Notes: a model not told the origin generated them from the sequence alone. A DNA stretch of 64,000 nucleotides from Mycobacterium asiaticum DSM 44297 (GCF_000613245.1 NZ_HG964938.1:614489-678488), one strand, 5' to 3'. Numbered from the stretch's first letter, positions 7,960-15,646 are shown. Numbers and translations: made by a program.

Positions 7960-8649
7960 TCAGGACGCAGGGGGGACGCTCTCGGCGGCCTTGCGGCGCC
8001 GTTGCAGAGTTTGCGCCGCGGCTGCCGCCCCAGCCGTCAACCCGACCGCCACGGTTGCCCCGACGGCGACCCAGCGCCACCCCAGCGCCGCGTCGAACAG
8101 CATCCACAACCCGAACATCAGGAACAGCAGGCTGGCTATGAAGTGCAGGAGTTGCTCGGGTAGGCGCCGATGCAGCAACAGACCGGCACCGATCGCCAAG
8201 CCGTCGGCCAGAATCATGCCGAGCGTGGTGCCGATCCATACGCCGACCCAATCGTGCTCGCTGGCGAGCGTGATCGTGGCGAGGGTGGTCTTGTCGCTCA
8301 TCTCCGCCAGTACGAATGACGACACGACCGTGAGCAGAGCGAAACGGGGTTGCCGCGGCGCTGACACGTCCTCGCCGCCGCTTTCGGTGCCTTCTCGCCA
8401 CGCCCAGGCGGCGAAGATCAGGAAGGCGATTGCCGAGGCGAACGCCATCGGCCGTGACGGCAGCGTGGTTTCCAGGAAGTGCCCGATTGCCACCGAGGCG
8501 CCGTGCACCGTGGCGGACGCGATGGCGACCCCGCTCAGCACCACCCACCAGCGGTAGCGCAACGCGTAGGTCATGGTCAGCAGCTGCGAGCGGTCACCTA
8601 GTTCGGCCAGGAACACCACACCCAGGCTCAGCAAAGTGGCGGCGAGCAT
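7960..8649 (-). CDS. Gdt1/TMEM165 (UPF0016) family manganese exporter
   Basis: 229 residues from the ATG at 8649. Two copies of the family's cation-binding signature are present, in opposite halves: ELGDRSQ at 16-22 and EMSDKTT at 116-122, each inside a hydrophobic helix. About six transmembrane helices are predicted with a loop at 85-102. Members of UPF0016 (MntX, yeast Gdt1) export Mn2+ or exchange Ca2+/Mn2+. A yybP-ykoY-like manganese riboswitch directly upstream supports Mn2+ as the substrate. A longer open frame from 8718 would translate the riboswitch and was rejected. Confidence 0.85.
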   Translation of the reverse strand: MLAATLLSLGVVFLAELGDRSQLLTMTYALRYRWWVVLSGVAIASATVHGASVAIGHFLETTLPSRPMAFASAIAFLIFAAWAWREGTESGGEDVSAPRQPRFALLTVVSSFVLAEMSDKTTLATITLASEHDWVGVWIGTTLGMILADGLAIGAGLLLHRRLPEQLLHFIASLLFLMFGLWMLFDAALGWRWVAVGATVAVGLTAGAAAAAQTLQRRRKAAESVPPAS

Positions 8650-8654
8650 GTGAG

Positions 8655-8815
8655 ACGACCTTTCGACGCGTCGTCGGCGGCCGCAAAGCCGTCGACACCG
8701 GTCGAAGGTCTCACCCACCGTCCGCGTGGATCGGTTCGCCGGCCGGGCTTGCGCCAGTATGTCGACACGACGATTGGGGGCTACTCCCCTTCGCTGACAA
8801 AACCCAGGCTAGCGG
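8655..8815 (-). ncRNA. yybP-ykoY-like manganese riboswitch in the exporter leader
   Basis: Read on the minus strand, the leader contains the two strongly conserved aptamer blocks of the yybP-ykoY class: AAGGGGAGTAGC (about 8778-8791) and GGGTGAGACCTT (8705-8716), with GACATACTGG and a CCGG stem between them. These blocks make the docked Mn2+ pocket in known members. Downstream, AAGGTCGTCTCAC just before the ATG can pair with GTGAGACCTT, so Mn2+ binding could free the start region. Boundaries are approximate and no covariance search was run. Confidence 0.8.
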
Positions 8816-8881
8816 CCGGGTCCGGGTTGCGCCAGCGTGCGGGCGATGTTCGGGTGGCCGTATTCTTTGGTTTGAATTTGC

Positions 8882-9415
8882 TTATGCCGCAAGCAGCATC
8901 GCCAGAATCGCGGTGTCGGGATGGCTGATCGGGTCGACGCCAACGCGGCTCACCATCGAGGTGATGGTGCCGTCCGCTTCGGCCTCCACCCACGCCGCCC
9001 GATGCTCGAGGCCGAGGTACGGCAGCCCGGGCAGCAGTACGCACCCCGACGCGGCGCCGGTGCACTCCGGCAACGACGGCGTCGTTTCTGAGGGCGGGTG
9101 CAACATCAATAGGGCGGGCGGCTGGTGGTCCGCGAAATACCCGGGCCGGATTGCCTTTTCGCCGGTGACGGTGCCTTCGGCCAACACCAGGCCGACAGTC
9201 CCAGGTTGCGGTTCGTCGGGCAGTTCTTCACGGGCACCGAAGACCGTTGTGGTGGAGAGCAATCCGGGCAACGAGGCGACGCGGACCGCAGCCATCAGCA
9301 ACTGCGCCCATTCTTTGGTGGAATCAGGCCAGCGGCCAGAGATGACGAACCCTTTCAATGCACCGCGAGCATGAAAAGGAGCAATCCCGATCGGCCGTTC
9401 TGACCCCGCATCCAT
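8882..9415 (-). CDS. conserved mycobacterial protein (Rv3847-like)
   Basis: 177 residues, the length of Rv3847. It is a soluble, mostly beta-looking protein without signal peptide or membrane helix; no catalytic motif was recognised. Conserved-looking segments include GYFADHQPPALLMLHPPSE and GLPYLGLEHRAAWVEAEADG. It lies between the riboswitch-controlled exporter and sodA, in the same orientation. Two 12-base direct repeats sit 38-66 bases upstream of its start, which hints at specific regulation. Function unknown. Confidence 0.78.
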   Translation of the reverse strand: MDAGSERPIGIAPFHARGALKGFVISGRWPDSTKEWAQLLMAAVRVASLPGLLSTTTVFGAREELPDEPQPGTVGLVLAEGTVTGEKAIRPGYFADHQPPALLMLHPPSETTPSLPECTGAASGCVLLPGLPYLGLEHRAAWVEAEADGTITSMVSRVGVDPISHPDTAILAMLLAA

Positions 9416-9452
9416 GTTGCCTCCGTGACGCCTTCATCCGAAGTAACCACGC

Positions 9453-9481
9453 TGGTAGCTCGAACAAAATGGTAGCTCGAA
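9453..9481. repeat. pair of 12-base direct repeats upstream of the Rv3847-like gene
   Basis: TGGTAGCTCGAA occurs at 9453-9464 and again at 9470-9481, start to start 17 bases. Both copies lie in the AT-richer part of the short region between the Rv3847-like gene and sodA. Spacing and position fit a direct-repeat operator or activator site in the promoter of the minus-strand gene starting at 9415. Confidence 0.5.
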
Positions 9482-9546
9482 TAATTAAGCATGCGCGGGG
9501 TTTTGGTGTCGTGCAACTCGACACGGCTAACGATTTGGCCAAAAGA

Positions 9547-9580
9547 CAGGGGCGCCGCACGATGCCGCGCGACGCCCCTG
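9547..9580 (-). terminator. Rho-independent terminator of sodA
   Basis: CAGGGGCG (9547-9554) and CGCCCCTG (9573-9580) form a GC-rich stem that can extend into the loop. Read on the minus strand the hairpin is followed directly by TCTTTT. It begins about 14 bases after the sodA stop, which fits an intrinsic terminator for that gene. Confidence 0.75.
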
Positions 9581-9593
9581 ACGGGAGGTGAAA

Positions 9594-10217
9594 TCAGGGG
9601 AATATCAGTCCCGAGGTCTTCGAAGTCGCTGCCTCGTAGCGGGACTGGACGTCGGCCCAGTTCACGACATTCCAGAACGCTTTCACGTAATCGGCTTTGA
9701 CGTTCTTGTACTGCAGATAGAAGGCGTGCTCCCACATGTCGACCTGCAGCAACGGAACGATGCCGAGCGGCACGTTGGCTTGCTGGTCATACAGTTGGAA
9801 GGTCAGCAGCCGGCCGCCCAACGTGTCATAACCCAGCACCGCCCAGCCCGAGCCCTGTAGGCCGTTCGCGGCCGCACTGAATTGGGCCTGGAACTTGTCG
9901 AACGACCCGAACTGATCGTCGATGGCAGCCGCCAGGTCACCGGTCGGCTTGTCGCCGCCGTCCGGCGACAGGTTCTTCCACCAGATGGAGTGGTTGACAT
10001 GCCCGCCCAGGTGAAAGGCCAGATTCTTCTCGTTCAAGAAGATCGCGGAGTGGTCACCCTTGGCCCGCGCCTCTTCCAGTTTGGCGACCGCGTCGTTGAC
10101 ACCCTTGACGTAGGTGGCGTGGTGCTTGGTGTGGTGGATCTCGTTGATCTGACCGGAGATGTGCGGTTCGAGTGCTGCGTAATCCCAGTCCAAGTCGGGC
10201 AGGGTGTATTCAGCCAC
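9594..10217 (-). CDS. sodA: iron superoxide dismutase SodA
   Basis: 207 residues from the GTG at 10217 ([20 protein letters not shown]), as in M. tuberculosis, with GGAAGG as ribosome binding site. The Fe/Mn-SOD metal ligands are visible: the His in [21 protein letters not shown], and DMWEHAFY, which supplies the Asp and the last His. The enzyme converts superoxide to hydrogen peroxide; in pathogenic mycobacteria it is exported in large amounts without a signal peptide. An upstream in-frame extension to 10346 has no conservation and was dropped. Confidence 0.97.
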   Translation of the reverse strand: MAEYTLPDLDWDYAALEPHISGQINEIHHTKHHATYVKGVNDAVAKLEEARAKGDHSAIFLNEKNLAFHLGGHVNHSIWWKNLSPDGGDKPTGDLAAAIDDQFGSFDKFQAQFSAAANGLQGSGWAVLGYDTLGGRLLTFQLYDQQANVPLGIVPLLQVDMWEHAFYLQYKNVKADYVKAFWNVVNWADVQSRYEAATSKTSGLIFP

Positions 10218-10373
10218 GGCTTTCCTTCCTTCGATGAGCGGATCGTCTGACGTGTTACTCGCGGGGTCCCGCCACGGACGAAACCTGGCACCTTCAACCC
10301 TGCTCCATGGTGGCCTATGCCGCAAGGACGGGCCCCGCTGGGACACCGTGCGCGGGAGTAGCCGCAGTGGTCG

Positions 10374-10526
10374 TCAGGAAAGCGCGATGAGGGCCAAGAC
10401 GCCCAGCAGCGCGAGGGCGATCAAGCCGGCCCGCAGGGCGGCGACCATGTAGGCCTGATTCCAGGCGGGCGACCCGGAGTACGAGTTCGACGGTGTCGAT
10501 CCCGGACCGAACGAATGTGTGGCCAT
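10374..10526 (-). CDS. 50-residue single-pass membrane protein
   Basis: A short frame from the ATG at 10526 to a TGA at 10374. The protein starts MATHSFGPGSTPSNSYSG, has a polar Ser/Gly/Pro-rich N-terminal half and then one hydrophobic helix (LRAGLIALALLGVLALIALS) at the very C-terminus. Codon use is strongly GC at third positions, like its neighbours. It lies upstream of sodA in the same direction. I do not recognise a family; small mycobacterial membrane proteins of this type are often missed. Confidence 0.55.
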   Translation of the reverse strand: MATHSFGPGSTPSNSYSGSPAWNQAYMVAALRAGLIALALLGVLALIALS

Positions 10527-11052
10527 CAGACGCCCTCCACCTGCACGTTCACCTCGTCGACCAATACCGGGCTGATCACCGATCGCACGTGAGGTGAGTC
10601 ACAACTGAGTATAGCGTTCGCGATCATAACGCTTACGTGGCCGAGTGGAAAACCGATCGCCCACTGGTCACTGGCGCGGCTCTGATCAGGGCATTTGCAG
10701 GCCCATAGGCCGTGCCGGAGCCGATGGCCCAATGCGCGCCGACGGCCATGTTTGGTGAAAGCCGCGATTGGGTAATCGGCGCTCTCAGCACGACAATTCA
10801 TTTCGCTCAGGGCACCGCTGGGCTGTCGATTGATGCGCTTTGTTACCGGGGTGTTATCCACAGTCGCTTGCAAATCTGGCCGATAGAGGCTGTATCCCCC
10901 ACCCATACCCATTGTGGATAAACCTGTGGAAATTGTGGATAGTCGCATTTAGCTGTGGCGTAGGTCACGCCCCCGGCCGGGCCGTGTGCGGGTGGTTGTG
11001 ATACGCCTGCCGGGATATCCGAATCGCCGCGAGGCCAAGTTACGCTGGTCCG
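10527..11052. other. gene-free 526-base region between divergent genes
   Basis: This stretch separates the 50-residue membrane protein from the zinc-ribbon protein at 11053. It is less GC-rich than its surroundings in several places. A minus-strand open frame across it (10526-10948) has no ribosome binding site, odd composition and covers the DnaA-like boxes, so it is probably not a gene. The notable content is the cluster of TTATCCACA-like 9-mers at 10854-10942. Confidence 0.5.
10854..10942. promoter_or_regulatory. cluster of four DnaA-box-like 9-mers
   Basis: TTATCCACA is at 10854-10862. On the opposite strand are TGTGGATAA (10913-10921), TGTGGAAAT (10925-10933) and TGTGGATAG (10934-10942). 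The first two are perfect E. coli-type DnaA boxes and the last two differ from it by one base. Three of the four lie within 30 bases in the same orientation. Mycobacterial oriC itself lies between dnaA and dnaN, which are not in this window. Confidence 0.55.
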
Positions 11053-12099
11053 GTGATCCAGGTGTGCTCTCAGTGCGGCACGCGGTGGAATGTGCGCGAG
11101 CGGCAGCGTTCCTGGTGCCCGCGCTGTCGAGGCGCGCTGATGGCGCCGCTGCCCGACCCCCCGCCCGGCGACCCCCGGTGGCGGCCGCCCGCCGGACCGG
11201 TATCCGCCGGGCCGGTCGGCCAACGCACGCCACCTCGGTTGCCCCCGGGGTTCCGCTGGATTGCGGTTCGGCCGGGCGCCGCCCCGCCGCCGAGGCGGCC
11301 CAGGCGCCCCCTGGGTCCGACTCCGCGCTACGCCGTCGTCCCCCGTTGGGGCTTGGCGGACCGAGTGGTCCAGGCCGGACCCGCCCCGACGGATTCGCCG
11401 GTCAAAGCCGGACCCAGCGCCGAGATGGTCCGCGTGTTGCTGCTCGCGACCCAGCTGGTGCTGGGTGGCGCGGCACTGGTCTACACCGTGCGGTACGCGC
11501 TGCTCATCTTCAACCGGAACACGCTGCTGAACTCGCTGGTGGCGGCCACCGCGGACTGGTTGGGGATTGCCGCGAGCGTGGCTGCGCTGGCGTCGATGCT
11601 GGCCTGCTTCGTGGTGCTCATCAAGTGGCTGATCGCCCGCCGTGCCGCCGCCTTCACCCATCACGGTTTGCCGGAGCACCGGTCGGCCCGCCGCTTGTGG
11701 ACGGGGTGCCTGCTCCCCTTCGCCAATCTGGTGATGGCGCCGGTGTACGTCATCGAGCTCGCACTCGTCGAAGACCATTACGAACGGTTGCGCAGGCCGA
11801 TCACCACCTGGTGGCTGGCGTGGGTCCTCAGCTATCTGGTGTCGCTGTTCGCAATGGCAACCAGCTTGTCCAGCGACGCGCAGGGGATCGCCAACAACAC
11901 TGTGATGGTGGTGCTCTCCTATGTGGTCGCGGCGCTCACGGTGGCCACCGCCGGGCGTGTCTTCGAGGGATTCGAGCGCAAGCCGGTCGAACGGCCCACG
12001 CATCGCTGGGTCATCGTCGAATCTGTAGGACCTGATCAACCGGCGCGGCCCGTCCCTGCGGCTCCGGTTGAGTCGGAGGGACAGGAACCGGCAGCATAG
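11053..12099 (+). CDS. zinc-ribbon and multi-pass membrane protein, DUF4328-like (Rv3843c-like)
   Basis: 348 residues from a GTG. The N-terminus has two CxxC pairs, CSQCG and CPRC (residues 5-25), forming a zinc ribbon. A Pro/Arg-rich linker follows to about 120. Then come about six hydrophobic helices with an internal EDHYERLRRPITTWWLAW segment typical of DUF4328 membrane proteins. The last 30 residues are again Pro-rich and cytosolic. It corresponds to Rv3843c (342 residues) next to glpQ1. Function unknown; the ribbon may sense metal or bind a partner. Confidence 0.82.
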   Translation: MIQVCSQCGTRWNVRERQRSWCPRCRGALMAPLPDPPPGDPRWRPPAGPVSAGPVGQRTPPRLPPGFRWIAVRPGAAPPPRRPRRPLGPTPRYAVVPRWGLADRVVQAGPAPTDSPVKAGPSAEMVRVLLLATQLVLGGAALVYTVRYALLIFNRNTLLNSLVAATADWLGIAASVAALASMLACFVVLIKWLIARRAAAFTHHGLPEHRSARRLWTGCLLPFANLVMAPVYVIELALVEDHYERLRRPITTWWLAWVLSYLVSLFAMATSLSSDAQGIANNTVMVVLSYVVAALTVATAGRVFEGFERKPVERPTHRWVIVESVGPDQPARPVPAAPVESEGQEPAA

Positions 12100-12103
12100 G
12101 CCT

Positions 12104-12919
12104 ATGACGCGGGCGGATGAGGTCCTGACTGGCCACCCCTTCGTGGTCGCCCACCGCGGCGCCTCGTCCGCTCGGCCCGAACACACCCTCGCCGCCTATG
12201 ACATGGCCCTCAAGGAAGGTGCCGACGGGCTGGAGTGCGACGTGCGGCTGACCCGCGACGGCCACCTGGTCTGCGTCCACGACCGCCGGCTGGATCGCAC
12301 CTCGACTGGCGCCGGTTTGGTCAGCACCGCGACGCTGGCCGAGCTGCACGAGCTGGATTACGGCGCCTGGCACGACAGCTGGCGTTCGGACGGCGCCCAC
12401 GGTGACACCAGCCTGCTGACCCTGGACGCACTGGTGGCTCTGGTGCTGGATTGGAACCGCCCGGTGAAAATCTTCATCGAAACCAAGCACCCCGTGCGGT
12501 ACGGATCCCTGGTTGAAACCAAACTGCTGGCGCTGCTGCACCGCTTCGGTATCGCCTCGCCCCCGTCCGCGGACCGGTCCCGCGCGGTGGTGATGTCATT
12601 TTCCGCGGCCGCGGTCTGGCGGGTGCGGCGGTCTGCGCCCATGCTGCCCACGGTGCTGCTGGGCAAGACCGGGCGCTACCTGAGCAGCAGCGCCGCCACC
12701 GCCGTCGGCGCCACGGCGGTGGGCCCTTCGCTGCCCGCGCTGCGGGACTATCCCCAGTTGGTCGATCGTTCCGCCGCGCAGGGCCGGTCGGTGTACTGCT
12801 GGACGGTCGACGAGTACGCCGACATCGACTTCTGCCGGGAGGTCGGCGTCGCCTGGATCGCCACGAACAACCCTGGCCGCACCAAGGCGTGGCTGGAAGG
12901 CAAGAACAACAGCGGCTGA
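12104..12919 (+). CDS. glpQ1: glycerophosphodiester phosphodiesterase GlpQ1
   Basis: 271 residues from the ATG at 12104. GDPD-family motifs are complete: VAHRGASSARPEHTLAAY with the catalytic His at the start, then ECDVRLTRDGHLVCVHD, which carries the metal-binding Glu/Asp and the second His, IETKHP, and the C-terminal CWTVDEYADIDF and ATNNPG. It hydrolyses glycerophosphodiesters from phospholipid turnover to glycerol-3-phosphate and an alcohol. No signal peptide is seen, so it acts in the cytosol. It follows the zinc-ribbon protein after four bases. Confidence 0.93.
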   Translation: MTRADEVLTGHPFVVAHRGASSARPEHTLAAYDMALKEGADGLECDVRLTRDGHLVCVHDRRLDRTSTGAGLVSTATLAELHELDYGAWHDSWRSDGAHGDTSLLTLDALVALVLDWNRPVKIFIETKHPVRYGSLVETKLLALLHRFGIASPPSADRSRAVVMSFSAAAVWRVRRSAPMLPTVLLGKTGRYLSSSAATAVGATAVGPSLPALRDYPQLVDRSAAQGRSVYCWTVDEYADIDFCREVGVAWIATNNPGRTKAWLEGKNNSG

Positions 12920-12928
12920 TCCCAGCGT

Positions 12929-13474
12929 CTAGAGGTGACCGCCCGCTGCCTGCGGCGCGCCCGACCCGACCGGCACCTGCTCGACCTCACGGGCAACGAA
13001 GGTCTCCAACTCGAACAGGTTGGAACCAGCCCGGTCGGCGACCCGCAGCAGGGTGGTCATCAAGGCGACCTCTTCGACCTGCTCCTTGAGGAACCACTGC
13101 ATGAACTGCTCGCCCAGATAATCGCCCTCGTCGCGGGCGACCGCGGTCAGCCGGCTCACCTGGTCGGTGACGGCGCGCTCCTGCTCGAGCGCCAGTGCCA
13201 GCGCGTCCCGTGGCCGATCGAACTGGTTACGCACGGTGTCGGCGCCCGGAATCTCCACTCGCAGATCACGGTCGAGCAGATGCTGCACCAGCATCATCGC
13301 GTGATTGCGTTCCTCGACGGCCTGTCCATAAAAATGCTTTGCCAACCGAGGCAGGTCCTCGCTGTCGAAATAAACCGCAATTGCGACATATTGTTGGGCG
13401 GCCGTGAATTCATTGAATATTTGTTCCTGCATTAGCGCATGGAATTTTGTCCTGGGCCCATCAAAATCGGTCAT
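12929..13474 (-). CDS. bfrB: ferritin BfrB, iron storage
   Basis: 181 residues, the same as Rv3841. Four-helix-bundle ferritin with ferroxidase ligands in FNEFTAAQQY, the HFYGQAVEERNHAMML helix with its paired Glu-Glu and His, and FLKEQVEEVALM. No haem-binding Met of bacterioferritin type is evident, which fits a non-haem ferritin. It stores iron as a 24-subunit cage in the cytosol. In M. tuberculosis IdeR with iron activates bfrB through upstream sites; IdeR-like sequence is present upstream here. It converges with glpQ1. Confidence 0.95.
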   Translation of the reverse strand: MTDFDGPRTKFHALMQEQIFNEFTAAQQYVAIAVYFDSEDLPRLAKHFYGQAVEERNHAMMLVQHLLDRDLRVEIPGADTVRNQFDRPRDALALALEQERAVTDQVSRLTAVARDEGDYLGEQFMQWFLKEQVEEVALMTTLLRVADRAGSNLFELETFVAREVEQVPVGSGAPQAAGGHL

Positions 13475-13582
13475 GGCAACAGGTTAGTGCAGCTCAGGGC
13501 GCATCTGCAACGAAGGTTGCACTTAGTCAGGAAAGGATTTCCTAATTAAAATCCGAGCCGACCGCATTCTCTGGCAGGGCAG

Positions 13583-13610
13583 CATTACCTAAGTTAAGGA
13601 AGCCTATGTT
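13583..13610 (-). promoter_or_regulatory. IdeR-like iron box upstream of bfrB
   Basis: The stretch ATTACCTAAGTTAAGG followed by AAGCCTATG resembles one or two degenerate, overlapping copies of the IdeR consensus (TTAGGTTAGGCTAACCTAA and its partial repeats). It lies about 110-135 bases upstream of the bfrB ATG. That distance fits the activating, tandem IdeR sites known for bfrB in M. tuberculosis better than a repressor site. Confidence 0.5.
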
Positions 13611-13651
13611 GAATTTCCATACGCCATTTCTCCGGCGCAGGTCCGTGGCCG

Positions 13652-14779
13652 TCAGGGCTGTTCGTCAAGCGCCGCAGCCGGCACCGGTCGGTCGGCGCCG
13701 AGCGCGTCGAACAACTCGCTGGCGGCATCGTGGTCCCACACCACCACTGCGCCGGCGCCGCTGTCGGTGAATTCGCCGATCGGCACCGTGATCGGGGTGG
13801 TGGGTCCGTGCAGCGCCCAGCCGAGCCGGGTCAGATCCCACGCGTGGTCGCCGCGGTCGACGGTCAGCGCCGCGGCCGTCGCGCGCGGGACCGTGTACCA
13901 CCGCCAGGGGTTGAGCCACACCGCTGGGCTGCTGGCGCGGCGCAGCAACTCCGACATGAATTGGCGCTGGTGGGTCATCCGGTCCAGATCCGCCCGCGGG
14001 GTGGCCCTGGTCCGCACGTAGCCGAGCGCACCGCGCCCGTCCAGTTTCTGGCATCCCGCGGGCAGGTCCAGGCCGGCCAGTGGGTCCCGGACCGGTTCGG
14101 TCGGGCACACGGTCACCCCGCCGAGCGCGTCGACCAGAACGGCGAATCCGGCAAAACCGATCTCCGCGTAGTGGTCGAGGCGCAGGCCGGTGGCCTGCTC
14201 GACCGTCCGTGTCAGCAGCGCCGCGCCACCGATCGCGAATGCGGCGTTGATCTTGTCCCGGCCATGGCCGGGAATCGGCACGTACGAGTCGCGCGGTATC
14301 GACACCAGCGTCGTCGGCGTGCTGCTGGTGAACCCAGGGATGTGCACCAGCATGATGGTGTCGGTGCGGCTGGTGCCCACATCGCCGCCGGTGGCCAAAT
14401 CCTGCTGCTGCTCGGCGGTGAGGTCCTGGCGGCTGTCGGAGCCGACCAGCAGCCAGTTGGTGCCGCTGCCCCCCGCGGGGCGACCCGCGTAGTCGGTGAG
14501 CACGGCCTGGCGATGCACCGCGGAGTCGAACCACAACATCCCGCCGAGGATCCCCGCCGTTCCCAGCAGCAACAGGATCAGCAAGCACAGCGCCGTCGTC
14601 CGGATCCACCGGCGCTTGGCGCGTTTGCCGCGTGGTCTCGGCCCGACCGGTCGGGGCGGCGGTGGCGTCCGCGCCGCTGGCGGTGCCGGCGGTGGTTGCG
14701 ACGGCGGTCGCGACGGCGCTGGACGAACGGCGCGGCGCATCGCCGGCGGGGGTTCCCGCTGTGGCTGATCGCCGGTCAC
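13652..14779 (-). CDS. LytR-CpsA-Psr (LCP) family cell-wall ligase
   Basis: 375 residues. A Pro/Arg-rich cytosolic N-terminus (1-58) precedes one transmembrane helix (about 61-86). The extracellular LCP domain shows the pyrophosphate-binding set LVGSDSRQD, SRTDTIMLVHI and SIPRDSYVPIPGHGRDKINA, and a later GYVRTRATPRADLDRMTHQRQ. LCP proteins transfer polymers such as arabinogalactan from lipid carrier to peptidoglycan. H37Rv has only a short regulator-annotated LytR fragment (Rv3840) here, so this looks like the full-length form. It is well placed near envelope genes but its polymer is not known. Confidence 0.88.
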   Translation of the reverse strand: MTGDQPQREPPPAMRRAVRPAPSRPPSQPPPAPPAARTPPPPRPVGPRPRGKRAKRRWIRTTALCLLILLLLGTAGILGGMLWFDSAVHRQAVLTDYAGRPAGGSGTNWLLVGSDSRQDLTAEQQQDLATGGDVGTSRTDTIMLVHIPGFTSSTPTTLVSIPRDSYVPIPGHGRDKINAAFAIGGAALLTRTVEQATGLRLDHYAEIGFAGFAVLVDALGGVTVCPTEPVRDPLAGLDLPAGCQKLDGRGALGYVRTRATPRADLDRMTHQRQFMSELLRRASSPAVWLNPWRWYTVPRATAAALTVDRGDHAWDLTRLGWALHGPTTPITVPIGEFTDSGAGAVVVWDHDAASELFDALGADRPVPAAALDEQP

Positions 14780-14822
14780 CTGGCTAACGTACGTGGTCGC
14801 GCCCGGACGGGGCGGCTGCCGG

Positions 14823-15623
14823 TTAGCGACGCGCGTGCAGACCGTTGACGAACGGGCATCCCATCAAGACGCGGATCGCCTGGCTGAGGCCGGTCATGTC
14901 GTCGACGGGCTTGTGGAACGGCAGCCGGATGTCTCGGTCGCCGTCGGTTCCCTCGACGCGAAACCGCACGCCGTACCGGTCCAGTCCCAACGGGCGCACG
15001 TGCCCGCGCCGCAGCGGCGCCGGCAGCCGGGAGACCAGGCGGGCGACCACGTCGTTGTGAGCGGTGGACAGGTGCCACAGCAGGGTGGACTCGACCTCAC
15101 AGAAAGGGTCGGGCCGCGCCGAGAGCAGTTCGTGGACGCTGACCGGCTCCGCGCCGGTCGCGTCGGTCACCACCACCGAGTCGATTTCCAGGCGCAACAG
15201 GGTGTAGCGCGGGTCGTCCGATTCCGCCGGATCGGACTTCGGCGTCTGGACCTGCAGCAGTACCGGGGCAGGGTTCTCGGCGGCGATCAGGTCGAGCAGT
15301 TTCGTCACCGCGCCGGGCGGGATCTGGTGCAGCCGCCCGCGCACCCACACCAGCGAGCGGACGGGCTCGCGCAGCGGCAGCGGCGCATAGTCCGTCAACT
15401 CGAGCAGCGCTTGCGTTCCGCACGGCAGCTCATCGGGACCGGCCTGCTCGCGGGCGACCGCGACGGCGAAGGTGCCGTCGTGCATCAGGTGATGGACCGG
15501 CGTGGCCACTGGATCCGCACCCTCGACGGCGAGCAATGCCCCGCCGGCCCGGACACATGCGCTGCGAATCCGCTCGGCAGTGGTCGGCGTAGGGTGTGTG
15601 ACCGGTAGCACGCTTACCTCCAT
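14823..15623 (-). CDS. DUF2470 protein, iron-regulated (Rv3839-like)
   Basis: 266 residues. The N-terminal part resembles the split-barrel half of pyridoxamine-oxidase/HugZ-like proteins. The C-terminal part is a DUF2470 domain with LLWHLSTAHNDVVARLVSRL and RRGHVRPLGLDRYGVRFRVE, found in haem-degrading HugZ proteins. A link to haem or iron handling is likely. An IdeR box lies immediately upstream of the ATG at 15623, so iron-replete IdeR should repress it; Rv3839 is, as I recall, in the IdeR regulon. The enzyme activity has not been shown here. Confidence 0.85.
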   Translation of the reverse strand: MEVSVLPVTHPTPTTAERIRSACVRAGGALLAVEGADPVATPVHHLMHDGTFAVAVAREQAGPDELPCGTQALLELTDYAPLPLREPVRSLVWVRGRLHQIPPGAVTKLLDLIAAENPAPVLLQVQTPKSDPAESDDPRYTLLRLEIDSVVVTDATGAEPVSVHELLSARPDPFCEVESTLLWHLSTAHNDVVARLVSRLPAPLRRGHVRPLGLDRYGVRFRVEGTDGDRDIRLPFHKPVDDMTGLSQAIRVLMGCPFVNGLHARR

Positions 15624-15627
15624 AAAA

Positions 15628-15646
15628 TTAGGTAAGGCTAAGGTAA
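15628..15646 (-). promoter_or_regulatory. IdeR iron box in front of the DUF2470 gene
   Basis: TTAGGTAAGGCTAAGGTAA matches the palindromic 19-base IdeR consensus TTAGGTTAGGCTAACCTAA at 16 positions. It ends five bases before the minus-strand ATG at 15623, a position where bound IdeR would block transcription or a leaderless start. The divergent pheA begins 50 bases further on. Confidence 0.8.

Noticed and set aside
8650-8718. N-terminal extension of the manganese-exporter frame to a GTG at 8718
   Set aside because: The extension is Arg/Cys-rich, non-conserved and overlaps the riboswitch aptamer; the ATG at 8649 fits the family N-terminus.
10854-10942. Chromosomal origin oriC
   Set aside because: DnaA-like boxes alone are not enough: dnaA, dnaN and gyrB are absent, and the locus matches a region known to lie away from oriC.
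10526-10948. Minus-strand open frame of 140 residues over the gene-free region
   Set aside because: No ribosome binding site, odd composition, and it covers the DnaA-box cluster; no similarity recognised.
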